Source: Pseudomonas putida S13.1.2
GTDB lineage: Bacteria > Pseudomonadota > Gammaproteobacteria > Pseudomonadales > Pseudomonadaceae
DNA: 64,000 nt
NCBI RefSeq assembly: GCF_000498395.2
Contig: NZ_CP010979.1
Coordinates: 3,038,001 to 3,102,000 of the forward strand
Reading direction: 5' to 3'
Shown: positions 1-9,367 of the stretch, piece by piece
How positions within the stretch are numbered: the stretch's first letter is position 1
How the letters are laid out: each line of letters opens with the position of its first letter
Translations under genes and position numbers: made by a program
Notes under the pieces: generated by a model
The model's input: only the letters and a program-made list of their open reading frames with translations
Databases searched by the model: none
What the model was told of the DNA's origin: nothing

Positions 1-372
1 GTCGCGGCCCTGCACGAAGCACTGCAGCAATACAACGAGGAAGGCGGCCTGCCTGCGCGCCACCAACGCTACGCCGACAACTGCAAGACCCTGCTCGACG
101 GCATGGCCGCCATCGGCCTGCGCAGCTTCCTGCCAGCCGATATCCAGGCGCCGATCATCGTCACCTTCCACGCACCAAACGATCCTCGCTACCAGTTCAA
201 GGACTTCTACGAGCGGGTCAAGGCCAAGGGCTTCATCCTCTACCCGGGCAAGCTGACCCAGGTCGAAACCTTCCGCGTCGGCTGCATTGGCGTGGTCGGT
301 GCCGATGGCATGCAGGCCGCCGTGAATGCTGTGGCCGAAGTACTGCGGGAAATGGAAGTGCTGGACATCTGA
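1..372 (+). CDS. phnW: 2-aminoethylphosphonate--pyruvate transaminase, C-terminal part
   Basis: The open frame runs in from the left edge, so only the last 123 residues are visible. They match the C-terminal small domain of the PLP-dependent class V aminotransferase PhnW: a helix ending in [12 protein letters not shown], the segment [17 protein letters not shown], and the [20 protein letters not shown] stretch typical of this family and its relatives. The enzyme moves the amino group of 2-aminoethylphosphonate to pyruvate, giving phosphonoacetaldehyde and alanine in the cytoplasm. phnX follows 34 bases downstream on the same strand and takes the product, so the pair forms a phosphonate degradation operon. 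The PLP lysine lies outside the window. Confidence 0.93.
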   Translation, partial: VAALHEALQQYNEEGGLPARHQRYADNCKTLLDGMAAIGLRSFLPADIQAPIIVTFHAPNDPRYQFKDFYERVKAKGFILYPGKLTQVETFRVGCIGVVGADGMQAAVNAVAEVLREMEVLDI

Positions 373-406
373 CCCTTTGCCCACCCGAATTCAGGAATTA
401 GCGCAC

Positions 407-1234
407 ATGAACTACAGCAACCCCACCCAGCTGCAAGCCGCCATCCTCGACTGGGCCGGCACCGTGGTCGACTTCGGCTCTTTCGCCCCCACCCAGATCT
501 TTGTCGAGGCCTTTGCCGAGTTCGACGTGCAAGTGTCCATCGAGGAAGCCCGTGGCCCGATGGGCATGGGCAAGTGGGACCACATCCGTACCCTGTGCGA
601 CGTACCGGAAATCGCCGAGCGCTACCGCAAGGTGTTCGGCCGCACGCCGACCGACGATGACGTCACCGCCATCTACAACCGCTTCATGCCGCTGCAGATC
701 GAGAAGATCGCCGTGCACTCGGCACTGATCCCCGGTGCGCTGGACACCCTTACCGGGCTGCGCCAGGACGGCCTGAAGATCGGCTCGTGCTCGGGCTACC
801 CGAAGGTGGTGATGGACAAGGTGGTAGAACTGGCGGCGCAGAACGGTTACGTGGCCGACCACGTGGTGGCCACCGACGAAACCCCTAACGGCCGACCATG
901 GCCGGCCCAGGCCCTGGCCAACGTGATTGCACTGGGCATTGACGATGTGGCGGCCTGCGTGAAGGTCGACGACACCGTGCCGGGCATTCTCGAAGGCCGC
1001 CGTGCCGGCATGTGGACCGTGGCACTGGTGTGCTCGGGCAACGCGCTGGGGCTGACCTGGGAAGGCTTCCGGGCGCTGAGCGCGGAGAAGCTGGAAAGCG
1101 AGCGCACGCGCATCCACGCACTGTTTGCCAGCTCGCGCCCGCACTACCTGATCGATACCATCAACGAACTGCCTGAAGTGATCGCCGACATCAACCGGCG
1201 CCTGGCCAAAGGCGAGATGCCACAAGCCTTCTGA
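407..1234 (+). CDS. phnX: phosphonoacetaldehyde hydrolase
   Basis: A 275-residue HAD-superfamily enzyme that splits phosphonoacetaldehyde into acetaldehyde and phosphate. The nucleophile motif is near the N-terminus ([16 protein letters not shown]; Asp is the nucleophile). PhnX forms a Schiff base through a cap-domain lysine, and the segment [12 protein letters not shown] supplies it. Later HAD motifs are GSCSGYP (motif II) and the acidic [11 protein letters not shown]. The frame is open upstream, but the ATG at 407 gives the normal family N-terminus and length. It closes the phnW-phnX operon. A REP pair follows the stop codon. Confidence 0.95.
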   Translation: MNYSNPTQLQAAILDWAGTVVDFGSFAPTQIFVEAFAEFDVQVSIEEARGPMGMGKWDHIRTLCDVPEIAERYRKVFGRTPTDDDVTAIYNRFMPLQIEKIAVHSALIPGALDTLTGLRQDGLKIGSCSGYPKVVMDKVVELAAQNGYVADHVVATDETPNGRPWPAQALANVIALGIDDVAACVKVDDTVPGILEGRRAGMWTVALVCSGNALGLTWEGFRALSAEKLESERTRIHALFASSRPHYLIDTINELPEVIADINRRLAKGEMPQAF

Positions 1235-1248
1235 AGCCGTGCGCAAGG

Positions 1249-1371
1249 CCTGTAGGAGCGGCCTTGTGTCGCGATCGGGCTGCGCAGCAGCCCCGGCAAT
1301 CCAGCCCTTTTTGCTAAATCCGAGGGGCCGCTCTGCGGCCCGATCGCGACACAAGGCCGCGCCCCCACAAG
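1249..1371. repeat. inverted REP pair
   Basis: Two copies of the common Pseudomonas REP core (CTGTAGGAGCGGCCTTGTGTC) face each other, the left copy reading forward and the right copy reverse, each with its own GGCTGCGCAGCAGCC-like or GGGGCCGCTCTGCGGCCC stem. The pair sits between phnX and panB and could also act as a transcript-end structure. Confidence 0.85.
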
Positions 1372-1494
1372 ACTACAAAGCCGGGCGGATCAAGCAGGTA
1401 ATCTGGGTCGCTTTTCAGCCTGGATCTGTACATTGAGTTGCCGCTGCAAGTTCCCAACAATGGGCCATCCCAGTCCTGAGATGCCCAGCCCCCA

Positions 1495-2310
1495 ATGAGC
1501 ACACACACCCGCACCAGCCGCCTTACCGTCCCGCAACTGGTAGCCATGAAAGGCCGGCAGAAGATCGTATCGCTCACCGCCTACTCAAGCTCCATCGCCC
1601 GGGTGATCGACCCGCTGGTCGACTTCATCCTGGTCGGCGATTCCACGGCCATGGTCGGCTACGGCCGCCCGTCCACCCTGGGCATGCGCCTGGACGAGAC
1701 CATCGCCCATACCCGCGCCGTGGTCGACAGCACCCGCCTGGCCTGCGTGATCGCCGACATGCCGTTTGGCAGCTACCAGGAATCCCACGAACAAGCCTTT
1801 CGCAACTGCGCCCAGGTATTGGCCAGCACCGGCTGCGACGCGCTCAAGCTGGAGGCCAATCAGGCATTGGCGAGCACCGTCGAATTCCTGGTCGCACGGG
1901 GTATCCCGATCATGGCGCACATCGGCCTGATGCCGCAGTTCGTCAATGCCATGGGCGGCTACAAGGCCCAGGGGCTAAGCCCGGACAGCGCGGCAGCGCT
2001 GCGGGCCGATGCGCAGGCCAACCTGCACGCCGGGGCTTTCAGCCTGTTGCTGGAAGGCGTGGCAGAGCCCGTGGCCCGCGCCATCACCCAGGCCAGCGAC
2101 AAACCGACCATTGGCATTGGCGCCTCACCCGCCTGCGATGGCCAGGTGCTGGTCACCGAAGACCTGCTGGGGCTGGGGGGGGACCACGTGCCACGCTTCG
2201 TCAAGCAGTATGCCGACGTCGGCCAGGTGATCCGTGAGGCCTGCGCCCGCTATGCAGACGAAGTGCGCGACGGGGCGTTCCCTGCCCTGCACCACTGCTA
2301 CGGGGCTTGA
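1495..2310 (+). CDS. panB: 3-methyl-2-oxobutanoate hydroxymethyltransferase (PanB paralogue)
   Basis: 271 residues, the normal PanB length. The family motifs are present: the metal-binding aspartates in [14 protein letters not shown] and [10 protein letters not shown], the substrate lysine in DALKLEANQ, the segment [13 protein letters not shown], the catalytic glutamate in [12 protein letters not shown] and the [16 protein letters not shown] stretch. PanB transfers a hydroxymethyl group from methylenetetrahydrofolate to 2-oxoisovalerate, the first pantothenate-specific step. In pseudomonads the housekeeping panB normally sits beside panC. This copy stands alone, its 3' end overlaps a convergent MocR regulator by 13 bases, and it may be a second copy with a specialised role. 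A related ketopantoate-type reaction cannot be excluded. Confidence 0.88.
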   Translation: MSTHTRTSRLTVPQLVAMKGRQKIVSLTAYSSSIARVIDPLVDFILVGDSTAMVGYGRPSTLGMRLDETIAHTRAVVDSTRLACVIADMPFGSYQESHEQAFRNCAQVLASTGCDALKLEANQALASTVEFLVARGIPIMAHIGLMPQFVNAMGGYKAQGLSPDSAAALRADAQANLHAGAFSLLLEGVAEPVARAITQASDKPTIGIGASPACDGQVLVTEDLLGLGGDHVPRFVKQYADVGQVIREACARYADEVRDGAFPALHHCYGA

Positions 2311-3707
2311 GCTTCGGCCTGAATCGCCTCGACCAGGCATTGCAGCGCGGAGGCGATATTCTTGCTCCAGTCCACTGTGCAGCACAGCCGCAGGTGGCTG
2401 CGCCATAGGCCACACTGGCTGAAGAGCTCCCCGGGGGCGATGACGATGCGCTGCGCCAGCAACCGCTCGAAGACCCGGCGCATATCTATCGGCCGGGTCG
2501 CCTGCAACCACAGGCTGGCCCCGCCTTGGGGCTCGGTGATGCGCAGGCAGCCCTGGCCGTAGACGTCCAGTAGCGCCTTCATCTGCTGCAGGCGTTGGCG
2601 CAGCATGGGCCGCAAGCGCTGTACATGCAGCTCGACCCGGCGCGAGGTGAACAGCTTGGCGATGGCCTTTTGGCGAATCGGTGACAAGCGAAAAGCACGT
2701 TCCATAAACAGCTGCTGCAACCGCTCGGTATGTTGCCGGCAGAGCAGGTAGCCAAAGGGCGCCTCTGCACCGATCAGCTTGTCGAAGGTCGAAAACACCA
2801 GTAGCCGGTCAGGGTCGGCGAAGTCCCGGTAGCGTGGCGCTGACCCGTCGAAACACAACTGGCCGTAGCCATCGTTTTCAAACAGCCACACCGCGTCCTC
2901 GGCCAGCCAGCGGCAAATCTGCTGTTTGTCCGCTGCGGGCATCAAGCCACCTTGCGGCACGTTGGCCGCTGACGACAGCACTGCCAGGCGCACCGGCTGA
3001 TCGCACAGCAGCCGGTGAAACTGCTGCAGGTCGAAACGCCCGTCATCACCCAATGGCACTTCGATGATGATCATGCGTGCAGCCTGCAACTGCCTCAGCA
3101 CCGCCCAGTTGCAGGGCGACTCCACCAGCGCCACCTGGCCCTCCAGGTCGAGCGCGCGTAACGATAAATCGAGGATGCTGCGCAGGTCCGCGCCGATGAA
3201 TACCTGATCGGCGCTCCAGTAATGCTGGGCCGAGCGGGTGTAGCGGTCGGCCAGCACGCTGCGCAACTCGGGCTCACCGAACGGCTGGAACAACGGTGCC
3301 AACGAGTGCGGGTATTGGCGCGCCAGTTCGCGCTCGATCATCAGTAACGGCTGTTGCAGCGACAGCAACATGGCCGGCGCATCACTGCCCAGGGCCAGCA
3401 TGCCCGGCTGACGGGCGCTGGCGAAAACTGTGTCGAGCAGGCTCGGTGAATGCTGGCCACGCATGGCGGGCGCGCGGGTTCGGCTGAAGTAGCCCTGCTT
3501 GGGCCGCGCATACACCCGCCCTTCGTCTTCCAGCAGCGCATAGGCGTACTTGGTACTGGATACCGAAACGCTCAGGCGCTGGGCCAGCTCGCGCAGCGAC
3601 GGCAAGCGCTGCTCCACATCGCAGGGCGCTGCCTCGATCCTGTCGAGCAAGTAGCGGTAGACCGCCTGGTAGGTGTAGCTGGGCTTGTCGATCTGACTGT
3701 TGTCCAT
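2298..3707 (-). CDS. MocR-type GntR family regulator with aminotransferase-like domain
   Basis: 469 residues. Residues about 10-80 form a GntR winged helix (YRYLLDRIE..., [31 protein letters not shown]). The rest is a fold-type I aminotransferase-like domain. It has a lysine in the position expected for PLP ([19 protein letters not shown]) and an aspartate in LFENDGYG, but the usual NPTG-like motif is degenerate (SAANVPQGG). MocR proteins bind PLP and usually control vitamin, amino-acid or amine genes. It is convergent with panB, so the coding ends overlap and the two do not share a promoter. Its target is unknown. Confidence 0.88.
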   Translation of the reverse strand: MDNSQIDKPSYTYQAVYRYLLDRIEAAPCDVEQRLPSLRELAQRLSVSVSSTKYAYALLEDEGRVYARPKQGYFSRTRAPAMRGQHSPSLLDTVFASARQPGMLALGSDAPAMLLSLQQPLLMIERELARQYPHSLAPLFQPFGEPELRSVLADRYTRSAQHYWSADQVFIGADLRSILDLSLRALDLEGQVALVESPCNWAVLRQLQAARMIIIEVPLGDDGRFDLQQFHRLLCDQPVRLAVLSSAANVPQGGLMPAADKQQICRWLAEDAVWLFENDGYGQLCFDGSAPRYRDFADPDRLLVFSTFDKLIGAEAPFGYLLCRQHTERLQQLFMERAFRLSPIRQKAIAKLFTSRRVELHVQRLRPMLRQRLQQMKALLDVYGQGCLRITEPQGGASLWLQATRPIDMRRVFERLLAQRIVIAPGELFSQCGLWRSHLRLCCTVDWSKNIASALQCLVEAIQAEAQAP

Positions 3708-3757
3708 GGCGGCGACTGTGACGGCATTGAACCCAACCCTGTCGCGTTGGTAAACCC

Positions 3758-4822
3758 CTACTGTGGCAATTGCACCTGCGGCTTGGTCGCCGCAAAGATC
3801 GCCCAGCTGGACACGAACAGCGCCGCGATCAATGGCCCGATCACAAAGCCGTTGAGCCCGAATACTGCCAGCCCACCCAGCGTCGACACCAGGATCAGGT
3901 AGTCCGGCATGCGCGTATCCTTGCCCACCAGAATCGGCCGCAGCACGTTATCCACCAGGCCAATCACCAGCACCCCGAACGCGGTCAGGATAATCCCCGG
4001 CAGTATCGCCCCGGTCAGCAGGAAATACGCGGCCACCGGCGCCCAGACGATGCCCGCACCCACCGCCGGCAGTAGCGACAGAAACGCCATCAGCACCGCC
4101 CACACCAGTGCGCTGGGGATATCCAGCACCCAGAAAATGAACCCGCCCAGCGCCCCTTGGGTAATGGCCACCAATACGTTGCCTTTCACCGTCGCCCGCA
4201 CCACACGGTTGAACTTCAGCTGCAAACGGCGCTTCTGGTGCTCGGGCAGCGGTACGGCCTGCCTCACCCGGCGGGCCACTTCCGGGCCGTCGCGCAGAAA
4301 GAAGAACAGCAGGTACATCATGATGCCAAAGCTGACCACGAACTCGAACGTGCCTTGACCAAAGCTGAACGCCTGGCTGGCCAATACCTGGCTACCTTGG
4401 GTTGCCCACTTGGTGATCTTGTCACGCAACCCGTCGAGGTTGCCCATGCCCATGTTGTCCAGGCCATGCTGGGCGAATGGCGGGAGCAGGTCCTTGCCGT
4501 GCTCGACGTAACCGGCAATGTCCAGTTGCCCGCTTTCGATGCGCTGGTACAGCGTGGCGCCCTCCTGGACCAGCAGCGCGCTGGTGATGATCACCGGCAG
4601 GATCGCCACCAGCAGGCACACCAGCGTGGTCGTGGCCGCGGCCAGGTTGCGTCGCCGCCCGAAGCGGATCAGCAGGTGGCGCTGCAGCGGGGCGAACAGG
4701 ATGCCGAGGATCACCGCCCAGAAGATTGCGCCGTAATACGGCAACAGGATCCAGAAGAAGGCAATGGTCACCAGCGCCAGGAGTACTGCCAGGGCTTTGT
4801 TCTGTAACGCGGTTTCGTTCAT
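3758..4822 (-). CDS. AI-2E family transporter (YdiK/PerM-like membrane protein)
   Basis: 354 residues with about seven to eight hydrophobic segments. It opens with two close helices (ALAVLLALVTIAFFWILLPY, IFWAVILGILFAPL) and ends in the characteristic block PILVGKDTRMPDYLILVSTLGGLAVFGLNGFVIGPLIAAL. The ATG at 4822 was chosen because GAGAGGAA lies just upstream; a GTG 14 codons earlier is in frame but has weaker support. Members of this family export autoinducer-2, sodium or peptides, and the substrate here cannot be read from sequence. It diverges from trhP, with an Anr-type box in the gap. Confidence 0.9.
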   Translation of the reverse strand: MNETALQNKALAVLLALVTIAFFWILLPYYGAIFWAVILGILFAPLQRHLLIRFGRRRNLAAATTTLVCLLVAILPVIITSALLVQEGATLYQRIESGQLDIAGYVEHGKDLLPPFAQHGLDNMGMGNLDGLRDKITKWATQGSQVLASQAFSFGQGTFEFVVSFGIMMYLLFFFLRDGPEVARRVRQAVPLPEHQKRRLQLKFNRVVRATVKGNVLVAITQGALGGFIFWVLDIPSALVWAVLMAFLSLLPAVGAGIVWAPVAAYFLLTGAILPGIILTAFGVLVIGLVDNVLRPILVGKDTRMPDYLILVSTLGGLAVFGLNGFVIGPLIAALFVSSWAIFAATKPQVQLPQ

Positions 4823-4887
4823 TGCAGTTCCTCTCTTGGCTTGTGAGAGATTAGTGCATGGCACTCGGGCAAAAGTGCCGCGCTCAC

Positions 4888-4901
4888 TTGACGCAAATCA
4901 A
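4888..4901. promoter_or_regulatory. Anr/FNR-type box upstream of trhP
   Basis: TTGACGCAAATCAA fits the FNR/Anr palindrome TTGAT-N4-ATCAA with one mismatch. A -10-like hexamer TAGCAT lies at 4924-4929, which puts the box centre about 41-42 bases before the expected start of trhP transcription, the usual position for class II activation. Confidence 0.6.
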
Positions 4902-4955
4902 TACGCGCCTTGTCCATCGCCCCTAGCATCCCGGCCTTTTTGCCCCGGTGCGCAC

Positions 4956-6290
4956 ATGAACCCTACCGCCAAGCCCGAACTGCTGGCCCCCGCCGGCACC
5001 CTCAAGACCATGCGCTACGCCTTTGCCTACGGCGCCGACGCGGTCTACGCCGGCCAGCCGCGCTACAGCCTGCGGGTGCGCAACAACGAATTCGACCACG
5101 CCAACCTGGCGCTGGGCATCCAGGAGGCGCATGCCCTGGGCAAGCGCTTCTACGTAGTGGTCAACATCGCCCCGCACAACGCCAAGCTCAAGACCTTTCT
5201 CAAGGACCTGGCACCGGTCATCGACATGGCGCCGGACGCGCTGATCATGTCCGACCCCGGCCTGATCATGCTGGTACGCCAGCACTTCCCGCAGATGCCG
5301 GTGCACTTGTCGGTGCAGGCCAACACGGTCAACTGGGCCAGCGTGCAGTTCTGGCAGCAGTTGGGCCTGAGCCGGGTAATCCTGTCGCGCGAGCTGTCCC
5401 TGGAAGAGATCGAGGAAATCCGCCAGCAGGTACCGGGCATGGAGCTGGAGGTGTTCGTCCACGGCGCGCTGTGCATGGCCTATTCCGGCCGTTGCCTGCT
5501 GTCGGGCTACCTCAACAAGCGTGACGCCAACCAGGGTAGCTGCACCAACGCCTGCCGCTGGAAGTACAACGCCACGCCGGCCACCGAGAACGCCACCGGC
5601 GATATCGTGCGCGAAGTGCAGCCCACCCTTGGCCTGGGCGCCCCTACCGAGCAGGTTTTCCTGCTGCAGGAAAGCAACCGCCCAGGCACCGAAATGCCGG
5701 CGTTCGAAGATGAACACGGCACCTACATCATGAACGCCAAGGACCTGCGCGCCATCCAGCACGTCGAGCGCCTGGCCGGCATGGGCGTGCATTCGCTGAA
5801 GATCGAAGGCCGCACCAAGTCGCACTTCTATTGCGCCCGCGCCGTACAGTCGTACCGCCAGGCGATCGACGACGCCGTGGCCGGGCGGCCGTTCGACCGC
5901 GCCTTGATGGGCAACCTCGAATCCCTCGCGCAACGCGGCTACACCGAAGGCTTCCTGCGCCGCCACGTGCACGATGAATACCAGAACTACCAACGCGGCA
6001 ACTCGGTCTCGGAGCGCCAGCAGTTCGTCGGTGAACTGACCGGCGTGCGGGTCGAAGGCCTGGCCGAGGTCAAGGTGAAGAACCGCTTTGCCGTGGGTGA
6101 CCACCTGGAGCTGATGACCCCGCGTGGCAACTACCACTTCGACCTGCACCGCCTGTGCAACCGCCAGCAGCAGGCCATCGACGTGGCGCCAGGCGACGGC
6201 CATGTGGTGTACCTGCCCATCCCGGAACAGGTCGCACTGGACCACGCCCTGCTGATGCGCGACCTGCGCGGCGACGAGGTGGCAAGCTGA
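4956..6290 (+). CDS. trhP: tRNA U34 5-hydroxylation protein TrhP (YegQ, peptidase U32 family)
   Basis: 444 residues. The N-terminus KPELLAPAGTLKTMRYAFAYGADAVYAG and the U32 signature block EVFVHGALCMAYSGRCLLSG, followed by NQGSCTNACRWKY, with clustered cysteines, identify the YegQ group. In Enterobacteria this protein makes 5-hydroxyuridine at position 34 of tRNA without molecular oxygen, using prephenate, in parallel with the oxygen-dependent TrhO. It is not thought to act as a protease. The ATG at 4956 gives the family N-terminus MNPTAKPELLAPAG; the open frame upstream is not supported. The stop codon overlaps a candidate copper-responsive box of the next operon. Confidence 0.9.
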   Translation: MNPTAKPELLAPAGTLKTMRYAFAYGADAVYAGQPRYSLRVRNNEFDHANLALGIQEAHALGKRFYVVVNIAPHNAKLKTFLKDLAPVIDMAPDALIMSDPGLIMLVRQHFPQMPVHLSVQANTVNWASVQFWQQLGLSRVILSRELSLEEIEEIRQQVPGMELEVFVHGALCMAYSGRCLLSGYLNKRDANQGSCTNACRWKYNATPATENATGDIVREVQPTLGLGAPTEQVFLLQESNRPGTEMPAFEDEHGTYIMNAKDLRAIQHVERLAGMGVHSLKIEGRTKSHFYCARAVQSYRQAIDDAVAGRPFDRALMGNLESLAQRGYTEGFLRRHVHDEYQNYQRGNSVSERQQFVGELTGVRVEGLAEVKVKNRFAVGDHLELMTPRGNYHFDLHRLCNRQQQAIDVAPGDGHVVYLPIPEQVALDHALLMRDLRGDEVAS

Positions 6291-6302
6291 CAATGCTGTA
6301 AT
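6288..6302. promoter_or_regulatory. candidate CopR/CusR box before copA
   Basis: TGACAATGCTGTAAT is an imperfect inverted repeat of the form TGACA-N4-TGTnAT, resembling the copper two-component (CopR/CusR) box. It begins on the trhP stop codon and lies 66 bases before copA. No copRS genes are in the window, so the regulator would act from elsewhere. Confidence 0.5.
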
Positions 6303-6367
6303 GTGCGCCTCAGCTGCCTGACAGGCGCCTTCAGCCAACATCGTGGCTCCCCCACAGAGGCCACGCC

Positions 6368-8068
6368 ATGTTGCGCAACCCCACCCGCCGTACCTTTGTC
6401 AAAGGCCTGGGCGCCGCCAGCACACTGGCGGGCCTGGGGCTGTGGCGCCCGCTGGCCCAGGCCGCCGAAGGCCAGGACCTGGCCGGCCAGCACTTCGAGC
6501 TGTTCATCGGCCAGACCCCGGTCAATATCACCGGCCGCCCGCGCACCGCACTCACCCTCAACAACAGCCTGCCAGGCCCGTTGCTGCGCTGGCGCGAAGG
6601 CGATACCGTGACCCTGCGCGTGCGCAACCGCCTGGCCCAGGACACCTCGATCCACTGGCACGGCATCCTCCTGCCCGCCAACATGGACGGCGTACCAGGC
6701 CTGAGCTTCGCCGGCATCGAACCCGGCGGCGACTACCTGTACCAGTTCACCCTGCGCCAGAGCGGTACCTACTGGTACCACAGCCACTCTGGGCTGCAGG
6801 AACAGGCCGGGGTGTACGGGGCCATCGTGATCGAGCCACGCGAACCCGAACCGCATCGCTACCAGCGCGACCACGTGCTGCTGTTCAGCGACTGGTCGGA
6901 CCACGCGCCGGAACAGCTGATGGCCACCCTGAAGAAACAGTCCGACGCGTACAACTACCACAAGCGCACGGTCGGCGACTTCATCGACGACGTGGCCGAC
7001 AACGGCTGGAGCCCCACCGTCGCCGAGCGCACGGCCTGGGCGCGCATGCGCATGAGCCCTACCGACCTCGCCGATATCAGCGCCGCCACCTACACCTACC
7101 TGCTCAACGGCCAGCCGCCGGAGGGCAACTTCACCTGCCTGGGCCAGCCGGGCGAAACCGTGCGTCTGCGGCTGATCAACGCCTCGGCCATGACCTATTT
7201 CGATTTCCGTATCCCCGGGCTGAAGCTGACGGTGATCGCCGCCGACGGCTTGCCGGTGAAGCCGGTGACCGTGGATGAGCTGCGCATTGCCGTGGCCGAA
7301 ACCTATGACGTGCTGGTGACCGTGGGCGACCAACCGGCCTACACCCTGTTTGCCCAGAGCATGGACCGTACCGGCTTCGCCCGCGGCACCCTGGCCCGCG
7401 CCGCCGGGCTGCAGGCCCCGGTACCTGCGCCCGACCCGCGCCCGGTGCTGAGCATGGACGACATGGGGCACGGCGGCATGGGCGCCATGGCGGGCATGGA
7501 CCACAGCAACATGGCCGGCATGGACCACGCTGCCATGCCGGCCATGCAGCAACACCCGGCCAGCGAAACCGGCAACCCGCTGGTGGACATGCAGACCATG
7601 GCACCGCGCGCCAACCTGGCCGACCCCGGCATAGGCCTGCGCAACAATGGCCGCCGCGTGCTGACCTACGCCGACCTGCGCAGCCCCTACCCCGACCCGG
7701 ACGGCCGCGCGCCATCGCGCGACATCGAGCTGCACCTGACCGGCCACATGGAGCGTTTCGCCTGGTCGTTCGACGGCGTCAAGTTCAGCGATGCCGAGCC
7801 GTTGCGCCTGACCTACGGCGAGCGGGTGCGCATCACCTTGGTCAACGACACCATGATGACCCACCCCATTCACCTGCACGGCATGTGGAGCGACCTGGAA
7901 GACGAGCACGGCCAGTTTCTGGTGCGCAAGCACACCGTCGACATCCCGCCCGGCAGCCGACGCTCCTACCGGGTGACTGCCGACGCCCTTGGCCGCTGGG
8001 CCTACCACTGCCACCTGCTCTATCACATGGAGACCGGCATGTTCCGCGAGGTACGCGTCGATGAATGA
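6368..8068 (+). CDS. copA: periplasmic multicopper oxidase, copper resistance protein CopA
   Basis: 566 residues. The N-terminus RRTFVKGLGAASTLAGLGLW is a twin-arginine signal, so the folded enzyme is exported by Tat. All four multicopper oxidase motifs are present: SIHWHG, YWYHSHSG, HPIHLHGMW near the C-terminus, and HCHLLYHMETGM, which holds the type 1 copper ligands. A methionine/histidine-rich linker at about residues 360-400 (repeats such as AGMDHSNMAGMDHAAMPAM) is the copper-binding region expected of CopA. The family oxidises Cu(I) and sequesters copper in the periplasm. copB follows with an 8-base overlap. Confidence 0.96.
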   Translation: MLRNPTRRTFVKGLGAASTLAGLGLWRPLAQAAEGQDLAGQHFELFIGQTPVNITGRPRTALTLNNSLPGPLLRWREGDTVTLRVRNRLAQDTSIHWHGILLPANMDGVPGLSFAGIEPGGDYLYQFTLRQSGTYWYHSHSGLQEQAGVYGAIVIEPREPEPHRYQRDHVLLFSDWSDHAPEQLMATLKKQSDAYNYHKRTVGDFIDDVADNGWSPTVAERTAWARMRMSPTDLADISAATYTYLLNGQPPEGNFTCLGQPGETVRLRLINASAMTYFDFRIPGLKLTVIAADGLPVKPVTVDELRIAVAETYDVLVTVGDQPAYTLFAQSMDRTGFARGTLARAAGLQAPVPAPDPRPVLSMDDMGHGGMGAMAGMDHSNMAGMDHAAMPAMQQHPASETGNPLVDMQTMAPRANLADPGIGLRNNGRRVLTYADLRSPYPDPDGRAPSRDIELHLTGHMERFAWSFDGVKFSDAEPLRLTYGERVRITLVNDTMMTHPIHLHGMWSDLEDEHGQFLVRKHTVDIPPGSRRSYRVTADALGRWAYHCHLLYHMETGMFREVRVDE

Positions 8069-8924
8069 CACCCGCAACCGCAGCGTCGTGGCAGGCGTGG
8101 CCCTGCTGACGCTGTTCGCCAGTGAACGTGTGCTGGCCGCTGGCATGGAGCACATGAACCATGGCCAGATGAACCATGAAAGCATGGGCCATGGCCCGGC
8201 TACGCCCAGCCCGCCGCGCACGCCCCTGCCTGCAATCACCGACGCCGACCGCCGCGCCGCCTTCCCGCCACTGCCAGGGCACCAGGTACACGACCGGGCG
8301 CTGAACGGGGCCGTGATCGTCGACAAGCTCGAATACCAGAACTTCGAGAGCAGCAGTGCCCTGAACTGGAACGCCACGGCCTGGGTCGGCGGCGATATCG
8401 ACCGCCTGTGGCTGCGCACGGAAGGCGAGCGCGAGCAGGGCAAGACGCACAAGGCTGAACTGCAGGCGCTGTGGGGCCATGCCGTGAGCCCGTGGTGGGA
8501 GCTGGTGGCCGGCGTGCGCCAGGACTTCAAGCCCGCCACCGGCCAGACCTGGGCCGGCTTCGGCATTCAAGGCACGCCGCTGTATGGCCTGGAGCTGCAA
8601 GCCACCGTCTACGCCGGCGAGCGGCAACAGACCGCGCTGCGCGTGGAAGCTGCTTACGCTATGCTGCTGACCAACCGCTGGATACTGGAACCTAACCTGG
8701 AAGCCAACCTCTACGGCCGCAACGACGCCAGGCGCGAGCAAGGCGCAGGGCTGGCCGACAGCGAGGTGGGCCTGCGCCTGCGCTACGAGATCACCCGTGG
8801 CTTCGCCCCCTATGTCGGGGTCAGTTTCAACCGCCTGCACGGCAAGCGTGCCGACCAGGCCCGCGAAGACGGCGAAGACCTGGGCCAGACCCGCCTGGTT
8901 GCCGGTGTCCGCCTGCGTTTCTAA
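8061..8924 (+). CDS. copB: outer-membrane copper resistance protein CopB
   Basis: 287 residues. A signal peptide (VVAGVALLTLFASERVLAAG) is followed by a short Met/His-rich copper-binding tract (MEHMNHGQMNHESMGHG) and a beta-barrel-like domain with alternating aromatic strands, ending in a C-terminal phenylalanine (VAGVRLRF) as outer-membrane barrels do. The ATG at 8061 overlaps the copA stop by 8 bases, which points to translational coupling. CopB works with CopA to hold excess copper outside the cytoplasm. Confidence 0.95.
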   Translation: MNDTRNRSVVAGVALLTLFASERVLAAGMEHMNHGQMNHESMGHGPATPSPPRTPLPAITDADRRAAFPPLPGHQVHDRALNGAVIVDKLEYQNFESSSALNWNATAWVGGDIDRLWLRTEGEREQGKTHKAELQALWGHAVSPWWELVAGVRQDFKPATGQTWAGFGIQGTPLYGLELQATVYAGERQQTALRVEAAYAMLLTNRWILEPNLEANLYGRNDARREQGAGLADSEVGLRLRYEITRGFAPYVGVSFNRLHGKRADQAREDGEDLGQTRLVAGVRLRF

Positions 8925-8938
8925 AGGAGTGCTCCACC

Positions 8939-9367
8939 ATGCTGCGCAAACACCTACTGCCCCTGGGCCTGCTGGCCATCACCGGCCTGGCCCAGGCCGC
9001 CGAGACCATCGACGTCTACCGCGACCCCAACTGCGGCTGCTGCAAGGCCTGGATCAGCCACCTGCGTGACAACGGTTTCGCCGTCAACGACCACGTCGAG
9101 CCGAACATGAGCGCGGTCAAGCAGCGCTTGGGCGTGGCGCCGCGCCTGGCCTCATGCCACACCGGGGTGATCGACGGCAAGTTCGTCGAAGGCCATGTGC
9201 CGGCCGAGCAAGTGCGCCTGCTGGCCAAGCGCAGCGACCTCAAGGGCCTGGCCGTGCCGGGCATGCCCATGGGCTCGCCCGGCATGGAAATGGGCGACCA
9301 CAAGGATGCCTACCAGGTCATCGGCGTCACCCAGGATGGCCAGGACACCGTTGTAGCCAACTACTGA
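8939..9367 (+). CDS. DUF411 family periplasmic metal-binding protein
   Basis: 142 residues with a cleavable signal peptide (LLPLGLLAITGLAQAAE). The mature start TIDVYRDPNCGCCKAWISHL carries the C-x-C-C cluster of DUF411, and a further cysteine is in RLASCHTGVIDGKFVEGHVP. The fold is thioredoxin-like, and members occur in copper and silver resistance operons. It lies 14 bases after copB with a good ribosome site (AAAGGAGTG), and its stop overlaps the next start by one base. A role as a copper-binding periplasmic protein is inferred from cysteines and context. Confidence 0.88.
   Translation: MLRKHLLPLGLLAITGLAQAAETIDVYRDPNCGCCKAWISHLRDNGFAVNDHVEPNMSAVKQRLGVAPRLASCHTGVIDGKFVEGHVPAEQVRLLAKRSDLKGLAVPGMPMGSPGMEMGDHKDAYQVIGVTQDGQDTVVANY

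Noticed and set aside
6131..8566. An 811-codon minus-strand frame opposite trhP and copAB
   Set aside because: The plus strand carries complete, motif-rich copper genes; the antisense product has no domain and spans several gene borders.
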